Shown one piece after another: positions 61,717 to 64,000 of a stretch of DNA of 64,000 bases. The DNA lies in the NCBI RefSeq assembly GCF_002116905.1, contig NZ_CP015118.1, forward strand, positions 4,340,001 through 4,404,000, given 5' to 3'. The notes under the pieces are model-generated. The model had not been told where the DNA came from, made no database searches, and worked only from the letters and a program-made list of their open reading frames with translations. A program made the position numbers and the translations under genes. Positions within the stretch are counted from its first letter, which is position 1. Each line of letters starts with the position of its first letter. The stretch comes from Piscinibacter gummiphilus. GTDB taxonomy: Bacteria; Pseudomonadota; Gammaproteobacteria; Burkholderiales; Burkholderiaceae_C.

Positions 61717-63549
61717 ATGAAATTCTCCGACTTCAAGCTGGGCGCCAAACTCGGCACCGCGTTCTTCGCCGTCGTCCTGCTGACCACCGCGGTGGGTGGG
61801 TTCGCGCTGCTCCAGCTGGCGCGCCTGAACGACAACAACGGCGAAATCACCGAGAACTGGCTGCCCGGCGTCATCGCCGCCACCGAGGTGCGGGCTTCCG
61901 TGAACATGGTCCGCTCGGCCGAAGTCGACATGGTGCTGGCCGTCGATGCGAAGCAGTCGGAGGCGGCACAGGCCAACTTCGAGAAGGCCACCAAGCGGCT
62001 GGACGAGGCCTTCACGAAGTTCGAAGCCCAGATCTCGTCGGACGCGGAACGCGAAGCCTTCAACGACCTGAAGAACGATCGCGTGAGCTTCGACGCCTCG
62101 CATCGCAAGCTGGCCGAGCTGGCCGCCGGGGGCGAAGCGCTGTTCCCCGTGGCCCGCGCGTGGCTGCAGGGTGAATCGCTGGTGTCGTTCCGCAACATGC
62201 TGACCAACGTGGGCAAGCTCACCGACGCGAACGTCGAAGGCGCCGACCTCGCCGGCAAACAGGCCGAGGCCACGTACCAGGCGGCCCGTCTCTGGGTCAT
62301 GGGCTTCGTCGCCGCCGCCATCGCCATCGCCATCGGCATGGCCGTCTGGATCACCCGCCTGATCACCCGCCCGGTCGCCCGCGCCGTCCAGGCCGCCGAA
62401 CGCATCGCCGCCGGCGACCTCACCGTCGACCTGCACACCACCGGCAAGGACGAAACCGCCGTGCTGCTGCAGACGCTGGGCGGCATGAAGGACCAGCTCG
62501 CCCGCATCGTGGGCGGTGTGCGCCAGAACGCCGACGGCGTGGCCACGGCCAGCGCCCAGATCGCCTCGGGCAACAACGACCTGAGCGCCCGCACCGAACA
62601 GCAGGCCAGCGCCCTCGAAGAGACCGCCGCCTCGATGGAAGAACTGTCGAGCACCGTCAAGCAGAACGCCGACAACGCACGCCAGGCCAACCAGCTCGCG
62701 ATGGGCGCGTCCACCGTGGCCGTCCAGGGCGGTGAAGTCGTGAGCCGCGTCGTCGACACGATGAAGGGCATCAACGACAGCTCGAAGAAGATCGTCGACA
62801 TCATCAGCGTCATCGACGGCATCGCCTTCCAGACGAACATCCTGGCGCTCAACGCCGCGGTGGAAGCCGCCCGTGCCGGCGAACAGGGCCGCGGTTTCGC
62901 GGTGGTGGCCGGTGAAGTGCGTTCGCTCGCGCAGCGCAGCGCCGAAGCGGCGAAAGAGATCAAGACCCTCATCAGCGACAGCGTCGAACGCGTCGAGCAA
63001 GGCACCACGCTCGTGGACCAGGCCGGCACCACGATGCAGGAGGTGGTGGGCGCCATCCGCCGCGTGACCGACATCATGGGCGAGATCAGCGCGGCCAGCA
63101 CCGAGCAGAGCAGCGGGGTCGCGCAGGTCGGCGAAGCCGTCACCCAGATGGACCAGGCCACGCAGCAGAACGCTGCGCTCGTCGAGGAATCGGCGGCCGC
63201 CGCCGAAAGCCTCAAGGTGCAGGCCCGCGCGCTGCTGGAGGCCGTGTCGGTCTTCAAGCTCGAGCACGGCAGCAGCACCTTCGTGCCGTCCACGCCCAAG
63301 GCCGATCCGGCCCCGGTGGTGACGGCCAAGGTGGAGCCGGTGCTGGCGCCGAAGCCGGTCGTCGAGGCTCCGAAGGCCGAAACCCCCAAGGTGGAACGCC
63401 GCAGCCCGAACCGCGCCAAGAACGTCGTGCGCCCGGACTTCGCGAAGACCGAACCGAAGGCCCTGCCCGCTGCCGCGCCGACCGCGTCGAAGACCATTCC
63501 CACCGCCGCCGCGTCCAGCACGGGGACGGACGATTGGGAGACCTTCTGA
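61717..63549 (+). CDS. Methyl-accepting chemotaxis protein
   Basis: A 610-residue chemoreceptor. The first membrane segment is at about 10-30, a four-helix-bundle periplasmic domain follows, then the second membrane segment (192-212), a HAMP domain (213-265) and the signalling domain with the ALNAAVEAARAGEQGRGFAVV hairpin tip split over residues 378-398. The C-terminus ends in DWETF, like the NWETF of Tar/Tsr that docks CheR and CheB, so it is probably a high-abundance receptor. The Ala/Pro/Lys tail before it is a flexible linker. The ligand is unknown. Confidence 0.95.
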   Translation: MKFSDFKLGAKLGTAFFAVVLLTTAVGGFALLQLARLNDNNGEITENWLPGVIAATEVRASVNMVRSAEVDMVLAVDAKQSEAAQANFEKATKRLDEAFTKFEAQISSDAEREAFNDLKNDRVSFDASHRKLAELAAGGEALFPVARAWLQGESLVSFRNMLTNVGKLTDANVEGADLAGKQAEATYQAARLWVMGFVAAAIAIAIGMAVWITRLITRPVARAVQAAERIAAGDLTVDLHTTGKDETAVLLQTLGGMKDQLARIVGGVRQNADGVATASAQIASGNNDLSARTEQQASALEETAASMEELSSTVKQNADNARQANQLAMGASTVAVQGGEVVSRVVDTMKGINDSSKKIVDIISVIDGIAFQTNILALNAAVEAARAGEQGRGFAVVAGEVRSLAQRSAEAAKEIKTLISDSVERVEQGTTLVDQAGTTMQEVVGAIRRVTDIMGEISAASTEQSSGVAQVGEAVTQMDQATQQNAALVEESAAAAESLKVQARALLEAVSVFKLEHGSSTFVPSTPKADPAPVVTAKVEPVLAPKPVVEAPKAETPKVERRSPNRAKNVVRPDFAKTEPKALPAAAPTASKTIPTAAASSTGTDDWETF

Positions 63550-63567
63550 TCGGCTCGCGCTGAACGA

Positions 63568-63602
63568 ACGAACAACCCGGCCTCGGCCGGGTTGTTCGTT
63601 TC
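63568..63602 (+). terminator. Probable terminator after the chemoreceptor gene
   Basis: A 14-bp perfect hairpin (ACGAACAACCCGGC / GCCGGGTTGTTCGT) with a CTCG loop begins 19 bases after the stop. Only a short T-rich stretch follows, so termination efficiency is uncertain. Confidence 0.75.
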
Positions 63603-63755
63603 GAGGATCCGCTTCAACCTGAACACCTCGCCGTCGTCCTGACCGTCGACGGCCAGGCCGACGAGGCCATGACCACCGCGCTGCGCAACAAGGCGTTCGC
63701 TCTGCCCAGGGAGTTTTTCATGGGCAAACTGTTTCTCGTGGTCGCGAGACGCTGA
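63603..63755 (+). pseudogene. Possible 3' remnant of a gene of unknown family
   Basis: An open frame without a proper start ends at TGA 63753-63755 and reads ...LTVDGQADEAMTTALRNKA followed by FALPREFFMGKLFLVVARR. The sequence looks protein-like and resembles the C-terminal end of class I methyltransferase-type proteins from memory, but this is not verified. The frame runs through the chemoreceptor terminator upstream, so it is most likely a truncated relic. A chance open frame remains possible. Confidence 0.35.
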
Positions 63756-63781
63756 GCACCTTGGCGTCGCGCAGGCCCGGC

Positions 63782-63809
63782 CTCAGCCTCGCACGGGAAG
63801 TGCCGATAA
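63782..63809 (+). promoter_or_regulatory. Sigma-28 (FliA)-type promoter of the YjfB-like gene
   Basis: GCCGATAA at 63802-63809 is an exact flagellar -10 element, with CTCAGCCT at 63782-63789 as a weaker -35. The predicted start lies at the ATG of the downstream gene, suggesting a leaderless or near-leaderless mRNA. Confidence 0.65.
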
Positions 63810-63816
63810 GAACGGC

Positions 63817-64000
63817 ATGGTCATCACCAACTCCCCCAGCGTCGGCGCCGCGGTCAACAGCGCCTCCAACAGCACGCCTGGCAGCGTCGGCGAAGCCGCG
63901 GGCGTGATGGTGCTCCGCAAGGCCCTCGACACGCAGGCCGCCGGTGCCGCGGCGCTGATCGCCGCGTTGCCGCAGCAGCCCGCGCTGGCCACGGAAGGCA
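63817..64000 (+). CDS. YjfB-like putative motility protein, 3' end outside window
   Basis: The frame from ATG 63817 encodes 61 residues before the window ends without a stop; the usual family length is about 60-65, so only the last residues and stop are missing. The VLRKALDTQAAGAAALIAALPQ segment matches YjfB-family proteins, which are small and often under flagellar control. An exact GCCGATAA sigma-28 -10 element lies just upstream. It is flanked by a chemoreceptor gene also behind a FliA-like promoter. Function is unknown. Confidence 0.75.
   Translation, partial: MVITNSPSVGAAVNSASNSTPGSVGEAAGVMVLRKALDTQAAGAAALIAALPQQPALATEG

Overview
This 64-kb window is a gene-dense, GC-rich chromosomal segment of a betaproteobacterium, most likely a Burkholderiales member of the Leptothrix/Rubrivivax/Roseateles-like group. 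The placement rests on gene content and synteny: glyA-nrdR-(minor pilins)-ribD-ribE-ribBA-ribH-nusB, a RibBA whose cyclohydrolase half is degenerate, an Entner-Doudoroff edd-eda pair, a PEP-CTERM protein, and a ZTP riboswitch before glyA. No prophage, insertion sequence, CRISPR array or resistance island was seen. The only mobile-looking DNA is three copies of a short inverted-repeat element in intergenic gaps.

Layout. 1-3.0 kb: rnm (5' end cut off), a DMT transporter, a lone response regulator and yciO. 3.0-5.6 kb (minus): ridA, plsY, a YbaK-type deacylase and tas. 5.7-9.1 kb: a three-PAS histidine kinase, a GNAT enzyme and an alpha/beta hydrolase. 9.2-14.3 kb: prfB with its programmed +1 frameshift, pepN, fbp and tRNA-Thr(CGU). 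14.5-16.6 kb: a VanZ-like protein, a PEP-CTERM protein and msrA. 16.6-21.6 kb: a probable metal (zinc) cluster made of an ABC ATPase, an FtsX-type permease with a His/Asp-rich loop, a DUF3299 protein, a small membrane protein and a ZnuD-like TonB-dependent receptor. 21.6-28.9 kb: pdxH, a MocA-like nucleotidyltransferase, chaC, an OmpA-like protein, an AsmA-like protein and edd-eda. 28.9-37 kb: phoD, gloA, a PaaI thioesterase divergent from a MarR-MFS pair, a diguanylate cyclase, two small unknown proteins and a YdcF/ElyC protein. 37-39.8 kb: ubiD divergent from a lytic transglycosylase. 39.8-50.1 kb: ZTP riboswitch-glyA-nrdR, a five-gene minor-pilin cluster and the riboflavin-nusB operon, closed by tandem terminators. 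50.2-55 kb: a Ser/Thr kinase with a PEGA domain plus a TssQ-like lipoprotein, then ybgC-tolQRA without tolB-pal. 55-58.9 kb (minus): anti-sigma, ECF sigma, a DUF3455 lipoprotein, an FAD oxidoreductase and pcp. 59-64 kb: a stand-alone PilB/GspE-like ATPase with tandem MshEN c-di-GMP motifs, a methyl-accepting chemotaxis protein and the start of a YjfB-like motility protein, the last two behind sigma-28-like promoters.

Most genes are core metabolism or cell-envelope functions. The observations most worth following are regulatory: a start-codon-sequestering hairpin on the response regulator, a probable leaderless marR with palindromic operators, the ZTP riboswitch, a 14-bp hairpin between glyA and nrdR, and FliA-type promoters at the right edge. 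Among protein systems the best candidates are the metal ABC/FtsX/DUF3299/TonB cluster, the kinase-TssQ pair outside any visible type VI locus, and the orphan c-di-GMP-sensing ATPase.
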